Shown: positions 7,989 through 16,659 of the stretch, in pieces
Layout: each line of letters begins with the position of its first letter
How positions within the stretch are numbered: the first letter of the stretch is position 1
Assembly (NCBI RefSeq): GCF_016908195.1
Contig: NZ_JAFBDK010000010.1
Coordinates: forward strand, 1-64,000
Length of the DNA stretch: 64,000 nt
From: Jeotgalibacillus terrae
GTDB taxonomy: Bacteria > Bacillota > Bacilli > Bacillales > Jeotgalibacillaceae
Direction of reading: 5' to 3'
Notes under the pieces: model-generated
The model's input: only the letters and a program-made list of their open reading frames with translations
What the model was told of the DNA's origin: nothing
Database searches by the model: none
Translations under genes and position numbers: made by a program

Positions 7989-8462
7989 ATGCATCTTCAT
8001 AAGTATGAAAAAATATGGTTAACATTCGGCATAGTATGTCTGGTTGCATTCTTAAGTATCGTGGGTGTGAGTGCATTCGCGCAAGACCATACGCCTGCCG
8101 GAGGAATGCACACGATTGATCCGGAAAAGGTCAGGGAAACCGCTCCTTTTAATGAACCGGGTGTAAAGCAGTTGGATGATGATACCTACCAGGCAACGAT
8201 TGTTGCGAGTGCTTTCGCCTATGATGAGGGAGAGGCGCTACAAGTGCCTGCGGGGAAAGAAATCATTTTTAAAGTAACAAGTACAGACGTGGTACACAGT
8301 TTTACCATTGATAACACGAACGTGAATATGATGGTGGTGCCGGGCCAGGTGACGACAAAATCTTACACATTTAAAGAACCGGGGAAGTATTTGATTATCT
8401 GTAACGAATATTGTGGAACAGGTCACCATTATATGTACACAGAAATTGAGGTGACAGAATAA
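7989..8462 (+). CDS. cbaB: Cytochrome c oxidase subunit II (b(o/a)3-type)
   Basis: The protein has 157 residues with one N-terminal membrane anchor (about residues 9-30) and an extracytoplasmic cupredoxin domain. All CuA ligands are present: His103 (VVHSF), Cys138, Glu140, Cys142, His146 and Met149 in ICNEYCGTGHHYM. It therefore accepts electrons from cytochrome c. The single anchor, rather than two, is typical of the B-family (ba3) oxidases. The stop codon overlaps the start of the subunit I gene by one base (TAATG), so translation is coupled. The ribosome binding site is AAAGGGG. Confidence 0.93.
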   Translation: MHLHKYEKIWLTFGIVCLVAFLSIVGVSAFAQDHTPAGGMHTIDPEKVRETAPFNEPGVKQLDDDTYQATIVASAFAYDEGEALQVPAGKEIIFKVTSTDVVHSFTIDNTNVNMMVVPGQVTTKSYTFKEPGKYLIICNEYCGTGHHYMYTEIEVTE

Positions 8463-10114
8463 TGTTAGCAGCTGCAGACCGTAAATTAGCGCTTTGGAAT
8501 ATTGGTGTAGCGTATACAGCTTTTTTAATTGGAACACTTGCCGGATTGCTTCAGGTGTTTATCCGCAATGACCGCTTAGAACTTCCGGCATGGCTGGATT
8601 ACTATCAGATTTTAACGGCCCACGGCGTATTACTTGCCCTTATTTTTACGACATTCTTTATTTTTGCATTTTTCATTTCAGGTATGAGTAAAAGTCTTGG
8701 CACATTCGGACCGAAAGTGCTGCTCTGGAACTGGATCGGATTTCTCGTCATGCTTGCAGGGACGATTCTTGCAACAGTCATGATTGTGATCGGGGAAGCA
8801 TCCGTTCTTTATACATTTTATGCACCGTTAATGGCAAGTCCGTGGTATTACATAGGTCTTGCGCTATTTGTGGTAGGTTCCTGGATCATGGGATTTGCGC
8901 TCGTTGGTCACTACATGAAATGGAGAAAAGCAAACCGTGGTGAGCTCAGTCCACTATTTGCATTTATGACAGTAACGACGATTGTATTATGGGTGATTGC
9001 CTGCCTCGGTGTGGTTGCGACAGTCCTATTCCAGTACATTCCGTGGGCATTTGGCTGGGTGGATACGATTAATGTTGAGTTAAGCCGTACACTGTTTTGG
9101 TATTTCGGGCATCCGCTGGTGTACTTCTGGCTGCTGCCGGCTTATATGGCATGGTATGTGGTGGTGCCAAAAATCCTTGGTGTACCGGTATTCAGTGATT
9201 CGCTTGCACGCCTGGCATTTGTATTATTTATTCTTTTTTCAATCCCTGTCGGTTTCCACCATCAATTAGTGGAGCCTGGTATTCCTGACTTCTGGAAGTT
9301 CCTGCAGGTTGTATTAACGTTCATGGTCATTATTCCATCTTTGATGACGGCCTTTTCTATGTTTGCAAACTTCGAAAGAGCCGGACGTAAAAATGGCGGG
9401 AAAGGCTTATTCGGCTGGTTCACTAAGCTCCCGTGGAAGGATCTCCGGTTTACATCAATCTTTATCGCGATGGCCTTTTTCATTCCTGGGGGTGCCGGCG
9501 GAATCATCAATGCCAGCTTTCAGCTGAATGAAATTGTGCATAACACGCTATGGATCGTTGGACACTTCCATATTACCGTCGGAACGCCTGTTGCCATGAC
9601 CTTCATGGGACTGACGTATTGGTTAATCCCTTATCTGACCGGCAGAAAATTCTCGAACACGATGAAAAAATTAGGCTTTATCCAAATTGGATTATGGTCA
9701 GTCGGAATGCTGTTAATGAGTACATCACAGCATATTCTCGGACTGCTTGGTGCTCCGCGTCGCACTGCCTATTCAGGCTACAACGGTCACGAATCTGCCC
9801 TGGAATGGTTTGATGGCATCTTAACAAACCACGTCACAATGGCGGTTGGCGGAAGCATTCTCTTCCTTTCTGCGATGCTGTTACTTTACATCGTGATCAT
9901 GAGCGCATTCGTCTCACCAAAAGCCGTGCAGCCACACGAATTTGTTGAGTTTCCGCTCGCTGAAAGTGACAAAAGAGCCACACCGAAATTTCTGGAAAAC
10001 TGGTTACTGTGGATTGGCATCGCATTCTTATTAATTATCATTGCATACGCAATTCCAATTGCCCAGATGATCCAGCACGCACCACCTGGGTCACGGGGAT
10101 TTATTACATGGTAG
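8462..10114 (+). CDS. cbaA: Cytochrome c oxidase subunit I (b(o/a)3-type)
   Basis: This is the 550-residue catalytic heme-copper subunit with about 13 membrane helices. Metal ligands are visible: His54 (TAHG) for the low-spin heme; His217 with Tyr221 (FGHPLVYF), the cross-linked CuB His-Tyr pair; His266/His267 (HHQLVEPG) for CuB; and His368/His370 (GHFH) for the high-spin and low-spin hemes. Length and motif spacing fit B-family oxidases, which have high oxygen affinity. The Fnr box upstream implies induction at low oxygen. It is cotranscribed with the subunit IIa-like and subunit II genes. Confidence 0.94.
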   Translation: MLAAADRKLALWNIGVAYTAFLIGTLAGLLQVFIRNDRLELPAWLDYYQILTAHGVLLALIFTTFFIFAFFISGMSKSLGTFGPKVLLWNWIGFLVMLAGTILATVMIVIGEASVLYTFYAPLMASPWYYIGLALFVVGSWIMGFALVGHYMKWRKANRGELSPLFAFMTVTTIVLWVIACLGVVATVLFQYIPWAFGWVDTINVELSRTLFWYFGHPLVYFWLLPAYMAWYVVVPKILGVPVFSDSLARLAFVLFILFSIPVGFHHQLVEPGIPDFWKFLQVVLTFMVIIPSLMTAFSMFANFERAGRKNGGKGLFGWFTKLPWKDLRFTSIFIAMAFFIPGGAGGIINASFQLNEIVHNTLWIVGHFHITVGTPVAMTFMGLTYWLIPYLTGRKFSNTMKKLGFIQIGLWSVGMLLMSTSQHILGLLGAPRRTAYSGYNGHESALEWFDGILTNHVTMAVGGSILFLSAMLLLYIVIMSAFVSPKAVQPHEFVEFPLAESDKRATPKFLENWLLWIGIAFLLIIIAYAIPIAQMIQHAPPGSRGFITW

Positions 10115-10126
10115 GAGTTGAGTGAC

Positions 10127-10210
10127 ATGGTATTAACGTTAATTTTCTTTTTTCTGGTCATCATTTTAGCAACTGGTATATTTGTGGAAGTAACAACTGA
10201 TGAAGATTAA
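10127..10210 (+). CDS. Tiny single-span membrane protein at the end of the oxidase operon
   Basis: This 27-residue open frame has TAGGAG upstream. It consists of a hydrophobic helix (LTLIFFFLVIILATGIFV) and an acidic tail ending TTDED. It begins 12 bp after subunit I and ends six bases before the operon terminator, so it is surely transcribed with the oxidase. It may be an accessory oxidase subunit or an assembly peptide. No family is recognised at this length, so the function is inferred from position. Confidence 0.62.
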   Translation: MVLTLIFFFLVIILATGIFVEVTTDED

Positions 10211-10215
10211 AATGA

Positions 10216-10250
10216 GCGAAGGCTGGACGCGTTCCAGCCTTCGCTTTATA
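10216..10250 (+). terminator. Oxidase operon terminator
   Basis: GCGAAGGCTGGA pairs perfectly with TCCAGCCTTCGC around a five-base loop and is followed by TTTATAT. Confidence 0.88.
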
Positions 10251-10252
10251 TC

Positions 10253-10389
10253 TTGTTCAACAAAGAACGCTCCTACAAATACATTGCCAGATCAGAACTA
10301 CTCCCTTTTATTATTTCTTCTGTAACGAGCTTGTCCAGTACTTGCGTCTATACATCCTCCTGTTATCGCCAGGCGTAAAGGCCGTATGG
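10253..10389 (-). pseudogene. Decayed 3' fragment of an FAD-dependent oxidoreductase gene
   Basis: Read on the minus strand, this stretch encodes F-x-x-GDN, then after a frame change QVLDKLVTEEIIKGSSSDL followed by AMYL and a stop. That matches QVLAKLVAEEIAKG, PSPDLGLYL and QERP at the C-terminus of the intact oxidoreductase encoded at 41016-42242. The glutamine codon after MYL has become TAG, and a frameshift separates the two halves. Similarity stops at about 10389, so only the last 45 or so codons remain. It lies directly after the oxidase terminator and marks the left edge of the sugar locus. It is a divergent (old or foreign) copy, not a recent duplication. Confidence 0.78.
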
Positions 10390-10735
10390 GGTCTGTCCCA
10401 TGGTTATTTCTGTTAATCAGTCGATATGGATGCTGAAAGCTGGATGATCAGTTTATGGATCGTTTCAAGTTTGTTTTGCGTTTACCATATATTTGAATAC
10501 AAGATCGTCCCTATTCTTTAGACTTTCATTTGTGTCAATGAATGGGGGAAAACGTGTGAAACGTCTATCATTTAAAACTCTCCCGCAACAAATACAATTT
10601 CCACGCCATTTATTCCAACTATACAAACAATATTCTGTCCTGCACGTATTCAACATGATACAAAACAGACGGCTATACAATCTGTGAATGAAGATGAAGC
10701 TCAAAAAAGGTAGGACGAAAAATAAAAGACGGCAT
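10390..10735. other. Gene-free region left of the AraC gene
   Basis: Short open frames exist on both strands (about 64 and 79 codons) but lack ribosome binding sites and sensible composition. This may be degraded coding sequence adjoining the oxidoreductase remnant; I recognise nothing in it. Confidence 0.5.
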
Positions 10736-10769
10736 TAAAAAACCCAAAGTTTATTTAAAAACTTTGGGT
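10736..10769 (-). terminator. Terminator of the AraC-type gene
   Basis: ACCCAAAGTTT and AAACTTTGGGT form a stem that on the minus strand is followed by six or more Ts, five bases beyond the stop codon at 10774. Confidence 0.85.
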
Positions 10770-10773
10770 GATG

Positions 10774-11655
10774 TCAGTTAAGTCTTGAATGTTCTGCTGT
10801 CTGGAGGTTTTTGCGATAACCAGTTGGTGTGTTTTGTTTGATTTCACGAAATACCCGTGAAAATGTCTGAAATGATTTATATCCGACTTCGAGAGAAATG
10901 TCTGTTACCGGCATGTCAGTTGACGACAGCAGGCTACAGGCATGTCTGATACGAAGCTCCTGAACAAAGTGGAGATAATTAAGTCCTAGCTGATTCTTAA
11001 AAAGCTCACTTAAATGGGACGTACTCACGTGAAACTTTTTGGAAAGCTTCGTTAAGGATATATCTTCGTTGTAGTGCTGATGTGCATACTTCACGATATC
11101 CCAGATGATACTTTTTTTGAAGGATAAGTCTTCCGGGATTACACTTCTATCCACTTCTTCAGCACGTCTGATTCTTTCAAATTTTACCATGACCTCAGTA
11201 AACCTTGATTTAATCAGTGCGTTCTTATAAGGACGGTCTGATTTATACTCTTCAATCATCGACATTAATAATGTACAGCAATGGTCTAATTGACTTCCTC
11301 TCATGTTTGTAAAGGGCTCAGTATGTGAAGGTTCCTCGATTTCCAGGAAACCGTGCAAGCCGGTTTCATACAATAATTCCAGTTCAAAATTGCAGTTAAT
11401 TAAACGTAAAGGATTATCTTTGTCAGCAGATATAGCGTGTGTCTGGTAAGGCAGGATAAATGTGAATGTGCCTGGTTTCATCATATGGCTTTTTCCATTG
11501 ATGACCTCATAGCCACTCCCTTCAATAACCAGTGATAGCTCAAGGTGAGGGTGTCTGTGTGTGGGGAAGTGCTTGTTGATTGTATTTACTGAGATATGAA
11601 AAGGAAAGCGGGCATTCATATTGGGATATTCAGAGATGTTAATCGGTACATGCAT
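10774..11655 (-). CDS. AraC family transcriptional regulator
   Basis: The 293-residue protein has an N-terminal cupin sensor (HRHPHLELSLVIEGSG and later PGTFTFILPYQTHAI, residues 30-90). It has a C-terminal double HTH of the AraC type: DISLTKLSKKFHVSTSHLSELFKN, then VTDISLEVGYKSFQTFSRVFRE. The arrangement is that of sugar-responsive AraC activators that bind a monosaccharide or oligosaccharide in the cupin. The start at 11655 follows AAAGGTGG; an upstream frame extension lacks such a site. It is divergent from the operon of oxidoreductases and isomerases beginning at 11792, separated by 136 bp, and is the obvious candidate to control it. Confidence 0.9.
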   Translation of the reverse strand: MHVPINISEYPNMNARFPFHISVNTINKHFPTHRHPHLELSLVIEGSGYEVINGKSHMMKPGTFTFILPYQTHAISADKDNPLRLINCNFELELLYETGLHGFLEIEEPSHTEPFTNMRGSQLDHCCTLLMSMIEEYKSDRPYKNALIKSRFTEVMVKFERIRRAEEVDRSVIPEDLSFKKSIIWDIVKYAHQHYNEDISLTKLSKKFHVSTSHLSELFKNQLGLNYLHFVQELRIRHACSLLSSTDMPVTDISLEVGYKSFQTFSRVFREIKQNTPTGYRKNLQTAEHSRLN

Positions 11656-11791
11656 GATCTGTAGCCACCTTTTCCGAAAAAATGAGATAGATCCGTTAAA
11701 AATCACGAAGCATTATATATTTATTCATTTTATCATAAATGTATAGGGAAATTTTCAAAAATTCAGAATGGATTCAGCAGGAGGAAAAATA

Positions 11792-12862
11792 ATGGGTAAA
11801 AAACTTCAATTCGGTATGGTGGGAGCAGGTGCCATTGCCGGAGTTCACTTAGAAACATTTAGTCATTTCGGGGAACAGGTCAGCTTTCATGGGATTACTG
11901 ATGTATACCGTCCTTTAGCTGAAAAAAGGGCAGAAGAATATGAAATTCCAAATGTATACGAAGACGTAGAAGAATTGATTAATGATTCTCAGATCGATGC
12001 AGTCGTTCTGGGGATTCCGAATAAGCTGCACGCGATTTATGCAGTGAAAGCGCTGGATGCCGGAAAGCATGTACTGATTGAAAAGCCGATGGGAATCAAC
12101 AGTGAAGAGGCGAAGATGATTGTCAGGGCACAGCGCAGGTCCGGGAAGGTAGCAATGGTTGGTCATCAAATGCGGTGGCAATGGCATATTCAGCAGGCGA
12201 AGCAGCAAATTGAAAAAGGAGCGCTTGGTCACATTTATCATGCAAAAGCGGGATGGTACAGACGAAAAGGCATTCCTGGCTGGGGCAGCTGGTTTACTCA
12301 AAAGTCAGAATCAGGCGGCGGTCCGCTGATTGATATTGGTGTTCATATGCTCGATCTGTCACTTTTCTTAATGGGCAATCCAAAGCCTGTGACAGTCACT
12401 GGTGCAACGTTTGCAGAATTTGGACCTAAGAAAAAAGGTATAGGCACGTGGGGAACACCAAATTGGAACGGAACATTTGATGTTGAAGACCTCGCCACTG
12501 CTTTGATCAAAATGGAAAACGGTTCCACACTTACACTTGAAGTCAGCTGGGCGGTACATCAGAACACAACAAATGATCCATTTATTGACCTGATGGGTTC
12601 AGAGGCTGGTGTTTCTATATCAGGAGACCATGCGAAAATTTTGACAGAGCAGTTTGACAGACCAGTAGATATTGAACTGACAAGTACCGGAAAGGAAGTT
12701 GACGAGCGTGTGAAGCTGAGTGAGCATTTTATCCAGTGCATATTAGAAGATAAAGAACCATTCCCTTCAGTTATGACTGGATTAACAAATAACTTAATCC
12801 TTGATGCAATCTATGAGTCTTCCCGTACAGGAAGAGAAGTTGTTTTAGATTGGAAAATATAA
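11792..12862 (+). CDS. Gfo/Idh/MocA family oxidoreductase (first of three)
   Basis: The 356-residue protein has an N-terminal Rossmann fold with GMVGAGAIAG (residues 6-15) for NAD(P) and the family motif EKP in VLIEKPMG. A C-terminal alpha/beta domain carries the GGGPLIDIGVHMLDL block, which holds the catalytic Asp/His. Such enzymes oxidise or reduce a sugar hydroxyl, often C3 of a glycoside or the 2-position of an inositol. The start at 11792 follows AGGAGG; a longer frame exists without a site. It heads an operon with two isomerase-like genes and another oxidoreductase. It is visibly more like the third copy (16660) than the second. Confidence 0.88.
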   Translation: MGKKLQFGMVGAGAIAGVHLETFSHFGEQVSFHGITDVYRPLAEKRAEEYEIPNVYEDVEELINDSQIDAVVLGIPNKLHAIYAVKALDAGKHVLIEKPMGINSEEAKMIVRAQRRSGKVAMVGHQMRWQWHIQQAKQQIEKGALGHIYHAKAGWYRRKGIPGWGSWFTQKSESGGGPLIDIGVHMLDLSLFLMGNPKPVTVTGATFAEFGPKKKGIGTWGTPNWNGTFDVEDLATALIKMENGSTLTLEVSWAVHQNTTNDPFIDLMGSEAGVSISGDHAKILTEQFDRPVDIELTSTGKEVDERVKLSEHFIQCILEDKEPFPSVMTGLTNNLILDAIYESSRTGREVVLDWKI

Positions 12863-12883
12863 TGACAGAAAGGAGGATATTTT

Positions 12884-13720
12884 ATGGTATTAAAAGGAAT
12901 TTCAAAAGCAGGATTGGGAGATATAAGAAATGACGAACAGTATATCAGACAGGCAGCAAGTCTTGGATTTGAAGCAGTAGATTTTGATGCCCAGGACTTT
13001 GTAGAAGCGTATGGACTTGAAAAAGCTAAAAAGATTCTTAGTGACAACCAGGTAGTACTCGGCTCAATAGCACTGCCTGTTGAATGGAGAGGGACAAAGG
13101 AAGAATTTAATAGAGACTTATTAAAGCTTCCGTCAGCAGCGAAGGCGGCTCAGGATCTCGGGTGTACCAGGTGTATGACTTACATTCTGCCTTCTACGGA
13201 TGAGCCATCAGCACAATTCATGGCTGCCTCTATTTACAGATTAAGAGTATGTGCTGAAATTCTTGCAGTATATGATCTTAAGCTTGGATTGGAGTACGTA
13301 GGACCAAAACATTTGCGTAGTATGATGAAAAATCCATTTATCTGGACACAGGAAGAAACGCTGGCTATGATCCAGGCAATCGGATCACCTAATGTTGGTC
13401 TGGTACTGGATTCTTACCACTGGTATACCAATGGAATGGACACAGAGGATATTACTTCCTTAACGGCGGATCAGATCATTTACGTCCATTTAAATGATGC
13501 CCCTTCAATCCCAATAGATGAAGTTAAAGATAACGAAAGACTTTACCCGGGGGAAGGTGTAATTGATCTGAAAGCATTTTTGAAAGCGGTTACGAATACA
13601 GGATACACCGGTCCGGTCACGCAGGAGGTTTTAAGGGCAGTATCCGAGGAAGAGACAGTCGAGGAACTGCTCCAGCGATCAGCCACGGGTTATAAGAAGG
13701 TATTTCAATCTATTCAATGA
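12884..13720 (+). CDS. Xylose isomerase-like TIM-barrel sugar isomerase/epimerase
   Basis: The 278-residue protein belongs to the AP-endonuclease-2/xylose-isomerase-like family, which includes hexulose epimerases, inosose dehydratases and newly recognised keto-glycoside enzymes. Metal-binding acidic and His residues are visible in GLEYVGPKH, GLVLDSYHW (Asp and His), IYVHLNDAP and the C-terminal VTQEVL. It uses a divalent metal to move a carbonyl or proton. The ribosome binding site AAAGGAGG is strong. Its position between oxidoreductases suggests it acts on a keto-sugar made by one of them. The substrate is unknown. Confidence 0.82.
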   Translation: MVLKGISKAGLGDIRNDEQYIRQAASLGFEAVDFDAQDFVEAYGLEKAKKILSDNQVVLGSIALPVEWRGTKEEFNRDLLKLPSAAKAAQDLGCTRCMTYILPSTDEPSAQFMAASIYRLRVCAEILAVYDLKLGLEYVGPKHLRSMMKNPFIWTQEETLAMIQAIGSPNVGLVLDSYHWYTNGMDTEDITSLTADQIIYVHLNDAPSIPIDEVKDNERLYPGEGVIDLKAFLKAVTNTGYTGPVTQEVLRAVSEEETVEELLQRSATGYKKVFQSIQ

Positions 13721-13732
13721 GGAGAGAGCAAA

Positions 13733-14485
13733 ATGAAAATAGCTGTACAGATGTATACGCTTAGAAATGAAGCGGAACAGGACTATACAGGTACGTTAAA
13801 AAGAGTGGCGGAAATTGGTTATGACGGAGTTGAACTTGCTGGTTATGGTGGACTCACAGCAGATGAGCTGAAGAAAGAGCTTGATTTTCTTGGTTTACAG
13901 GCAGCGGCCAGCCATATTCCGCTTGATCGTCTGAAAAACGATATTCAGTCAGTCATTGAAGAACAGAAAACACTGAACTGCCACCATATTGTATGTCCAT
14001 TTATTCAGGAGGATGTTAGAGATAAAAAAGGTTATGAAGAGTTAGTTAATATATTGAATAAAGCTGGGGAAGAAGCTGGGAGATCAGGGATCACGCTTTC
14101 TTATCACAATCACGATTTTGAACTTCATCCTTTACCTGACGGCACGGTTCCGCTTGAATACCTTTTTGACAATACAAATCCTGACTGGGTGCAGGCGGAA
14201 TTTGATGTGTACTGGCTCAAAAAGGGAGGGAGTGACCCGCTTGGATGGCTGGATAAATATCAATCCCGAATGAAGCTGATCCACCTTAAGGATATGACAA
14301 CAGATGGTGAAAAATTCTTTGCAGAACTTGGTACAGGTGGTCTTAATATAGAAGAAATCTGTAAAAAGACTGAGTCCATTCCGCTTGACTGGTGGATTGT
14401 CGAACAGGACCAAAGCAGAAAAACCCCATTTGAGAGCATTGAGGAGAGTCTTCGATATTTAAATAGGAGGAATACAAATGCATAA
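13733..14485 (+). CDS. Sugar phosphate isomerase/epimerase family protein
   Basis: This is a 250-residue TIM-barrel protein of the same broad family as the preceding gene but clearly different in sequence (IolE/hydroxypyruvate-isomerase-like branch). Motifs are GYDGVELAGYGG near residue 30, LSYHNHDFE (His and Glu ligands), QAEFDVYWLKKGG (Asp), MKLIHLKDM (His) and WWIVEQDQS (Glu). It starts 12 bp after the preceding stop with GAGGAG upstream and overlaps the next start by eight bases. The two isomerases and flanking dehydrogenases probably form one pathway. Confidence 0.84.
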   Translation: MKIAVQMYTLRNEAEQDYTGTLKRVAEIGYDGVELAGYGGLTADELKKELDFLGLQAAASHIPLDRLKNDIQSVIEEQKTLNCHHIVCPFIQEDVRDKKGYEELVNILNKAGEEAGRSGITLSYHNHDFELHPLPDGTVPLEYLFDNTNPDWVQAEFDVYWLKKGGSDPLGWLDKYQSRMKLIHLKDMTTDGEKFFAELGTGGLNIEEICKKTESIPLDWWIVEQDQSRKTPFESIEESLRYLNRRNTNA

Positions 14486-15500
14486 AGTGAGGGTTGGGGT
14501 GATTGGCTGCGGCAGTATCGCTCAAAAACGCCATCTGCCGGAGTATCGGGAAAATGTACACACGGAAATTGCAGGTGTAGTTGATCTTGTCCAATCACGT
14601 GCAGATGATATGGCATCGCTATATCAGACAAAGTCTTATACAGATTATAAGGAACTGCTATTGGATGAAGAAGTGGATGCGATTAGTGTCTGCCTTCCAA
14701 ACTACCTTCATGCCTCAGTCACCATTGATGCACTAAATGCAGGCAAGCACGTTCTTTGTGAAAAGCCGATGGCTACATCCAGAGAAGAGGCAGAAGCAAT
14801 GATCCTTACAGCTGCTGATAATAATAAGACATTAATGATTGCACATAATCAGCGATTTGTTTCTTCGCATCAGAAAGCAAAGAAAATTCTTGATAGTGGT
14901 GAACTAGGAAAAGTATACAGCTTCAAAACAACATTTGGACATTCCGGACCGGAAAATTGGAGCATTGATGGACGAGACAGCTGGTTTTTTAATAAGCAGG
15001 AGGCCTTTATTGGGGCACTTGGTGACCTAGGCGTACACAAATCTGATTTAATCCGCTATTTACTGGGTGAAGTAGACCAGGTAGGAGCCTTCATTGATAC
15101 AAGTGCAAAGACTGATACAAAAGTAGATGATAATGCCATCTGTATGCTGAAGATGAAATCAGGGGTGATTGGGTCCCTCGCTGCTAGCTGGTCTTACACT
15201 GGTGGTAGTGATAATTCAACAATTATATATGCTGAAAATGGTGTACTGCTGATTGAAAACGACCCTGAGTATCCTTTGATTGTGAACTACAGTAACGGTG
15301 AAACCGTAAAATATCAGCTTAAGAAAATTCAATCTAATGAAGCTGGCGGGCAATCGACCACACATGTGATTGATCATTTTATTGAATCACTTGTTTTGAA
15401 TAAAGAGCCGCTCATTAACGGGGGTGAAGGAATGAAATCATTGCAGGTGATACTTGGTGCACTGGAGTCAAATGAAAAAGGCGCATTTATTACACTCTAA
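14478..15500 (+). CDS. Gfo/Idh/MocA family oxidoreductase (second of three)
   Basis: The protein has 340 residues, with the NAD(P)-binding GVIGCGSIAQKRHLP (residues 7-21) and CEKPMATS motifs, then a catalytic C-terminal domain with GALGDLGVHKSDLIRYL. In this copy the usual GGG-x-LxDxGxH block is shortened to GALGDLGVH but keeps Asp and His. It is translationally coupled to the preceding isomerase through an eight-base overlap, with AGGAGG inside that gene. The operon may pause here: the next gene follows after about 100 bp without a clear terminator. Confidence 0.87.
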   Translation: MHKVRVGVIGCGSIAQKRHLPEYRENVHTEIAGVVDLVQSRADDMASLYQTKSYTDYKELLLDEEVDAISVCLPNYLHASVTIDALNAGKHVLCEKPMATSREEAEAMILTAADNNKTLMIAHNQRFVSSHQKAKKILDSGELGKVYSFKTTFGHSGPENWSIDGRDSWFFNKQEAFIGALGDLGVHKSDLIRYLLGEVDQVGAFIDTSAKTDTKVDDNAICMLKMKSGVIGSLAASWSYTGGSDNSTIIYAENGVLLIENDPEYPLIVNYSNGETVKYQLKKIQSNEAGGQSTTHVIDHFIESLVLNKEPLINGGEGMKSLQVILGALESNEKGAFITL

Positions 15501-15603
15501 TATATACGCACCCTTTTCTCTTTTTTGCATGTTAGAATCCTTGCGGATTCAGGGTTCATGAATGATCTATGTACGTGATGCGACGTTAAATGAAAGGATA
15601 TGA

Positions 15604-16557
15604 ATGATGACCATTTATAAGTTAACGCCAACATTCCAAAATAGAATATGGGGTGGCCGGAAGCTGGAAACAGATTTTGGTTACGTCCTCCCGGATGGAC
15701 CGGTTGGAGAATGCTGGGGCATATCTGCTCATCCCAATGGTCAGAGCCTGATTGAAAATGGACCGTTTAAAGGCCGGACGCTCGCTTCACTATGGAAAAA
15801 TCATAGAGAAGAAGTTTTTGGACAGTATGATTTAGATGAGTTTCCGTTGCTTGTAAAAGTTCTGGATGCAAAAGATGATCTATCTGTCCAGGTACATCCT
15901 AATGATCAGCAGGCATTGGCACTTGAAGGTGAGCCATACGGAAAAACAGAGTGCTGGTATATACTTGACGCTGAACCTGGTGCCGAACTTATTATTGGGC
16001 ATTCAGCATTGACTGCAGAGGAATTCAGAGCAAGAGTGGAGGCTGGCGAGTGGGATCAGCTTCTTCAGAGACACTCTGTCCAGACTGGTGATTTTGTATT
16101 TGTGGAAAGCGGAACGATTCATGCGATCGGCGCCGGCATTCTCATCCTTGAAATTCAGCAGTCAAGCGACATAACTTACCGTGTCTATGATTTTGATCGA
16201 AAAGATACTAACGGAAAGAAGCGTGAGCTGCATATTGATAAAGCGATCAAAGTTTCTGCAATTCCATATAAAGAACCGGATGTTAAGCCTATTTTATTAA
16301 AAGCTGAACATGGTCGGGTCACGCAGTTGATTGATAGAAAAGAATTTACTGTTATTCATCATCAGGCCAACACAGGTTATACATTACCTGATTCAGAAGA
16401 ATTTCTTTTACTTACAGTGATTAATGGTAGCGGGAAGCTGGCTGATAAAGCTGGTGGAATGGCAGTAAGTAAAGGGGACCACTTGCTGGTGCCGAGAAAA
16501 AGTGGAACCATTACGGTCGATGGTGACATCACATTCATAACAGCGTGTCAGAAGTAG
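15604..16557 (+). CDS. manA: Mannose-6-phosphate isomerase, class I
   Basis: The 317-residue protein interconverts mannose-6-phosphate and fructose-6-phosphate. It has the short Bacillus-type class I form with zinc ligands in QVHPND, GKTECWYI and SGTIHAIGAG, and the N-terminal block TPTFQNRIWGGRKL. Placement in a beta-mannoside locus gives it a clear role: taking mannose released by the two mannosidases and phosphorylated by a kinase (perhaps the ROK protein at 37572) into glycolysis. The start is preceded by AAAGGA; a second ATG one codon later is equally possible. A short hairpin (GAATCC/GGATTC) lies upstream. Confidence 0.93.
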   Translation: MMTIYKLTPTFQNRIWGGRKLETDFGYVLPDGPVGECWGISAHPNGQSLIENGPFKGRTLASLWKNHREEVFGQYDLDEFPLLVKVLDAKDDLSVQVHPNDQQALALEGEPYGKTECWYILDAEPGAELIIGHSALTAEEFRARVEAGEWDQLLQRHSVQTGDFVFVESGTIHAIGAGILILEIQQSSDITYRVYDFDRKDTNGKKRELHIDKAIKVSAIPYKEPDVKPILLKAEHGRVTQLIDRKEFTVIHHQANTGYTLPDSEEFLLLTVINGSGKLADKAGGMAVSKGDHLLVPRKSGTITVDGDITFITACQK

Positions 16558-16659
16558 GAAAATCAGTCTTCAGGTTTACATAAGTCTATCGAATAAGCTG
16601 TATTCAGCTATAATAATGAACAAGTCATTCAAATCTAAACCAGAAAGAAGGATGTCGTG

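Noticed and set aside
10465-10704. Overlapping open frames of 64 and 79 codons on both strands left of the AraC gene
   Set aside because: They have no ribosome binding site, odd composition rich in Cys, Arg and Tyr, and no recognisable motif; degraded DNA is more likely.
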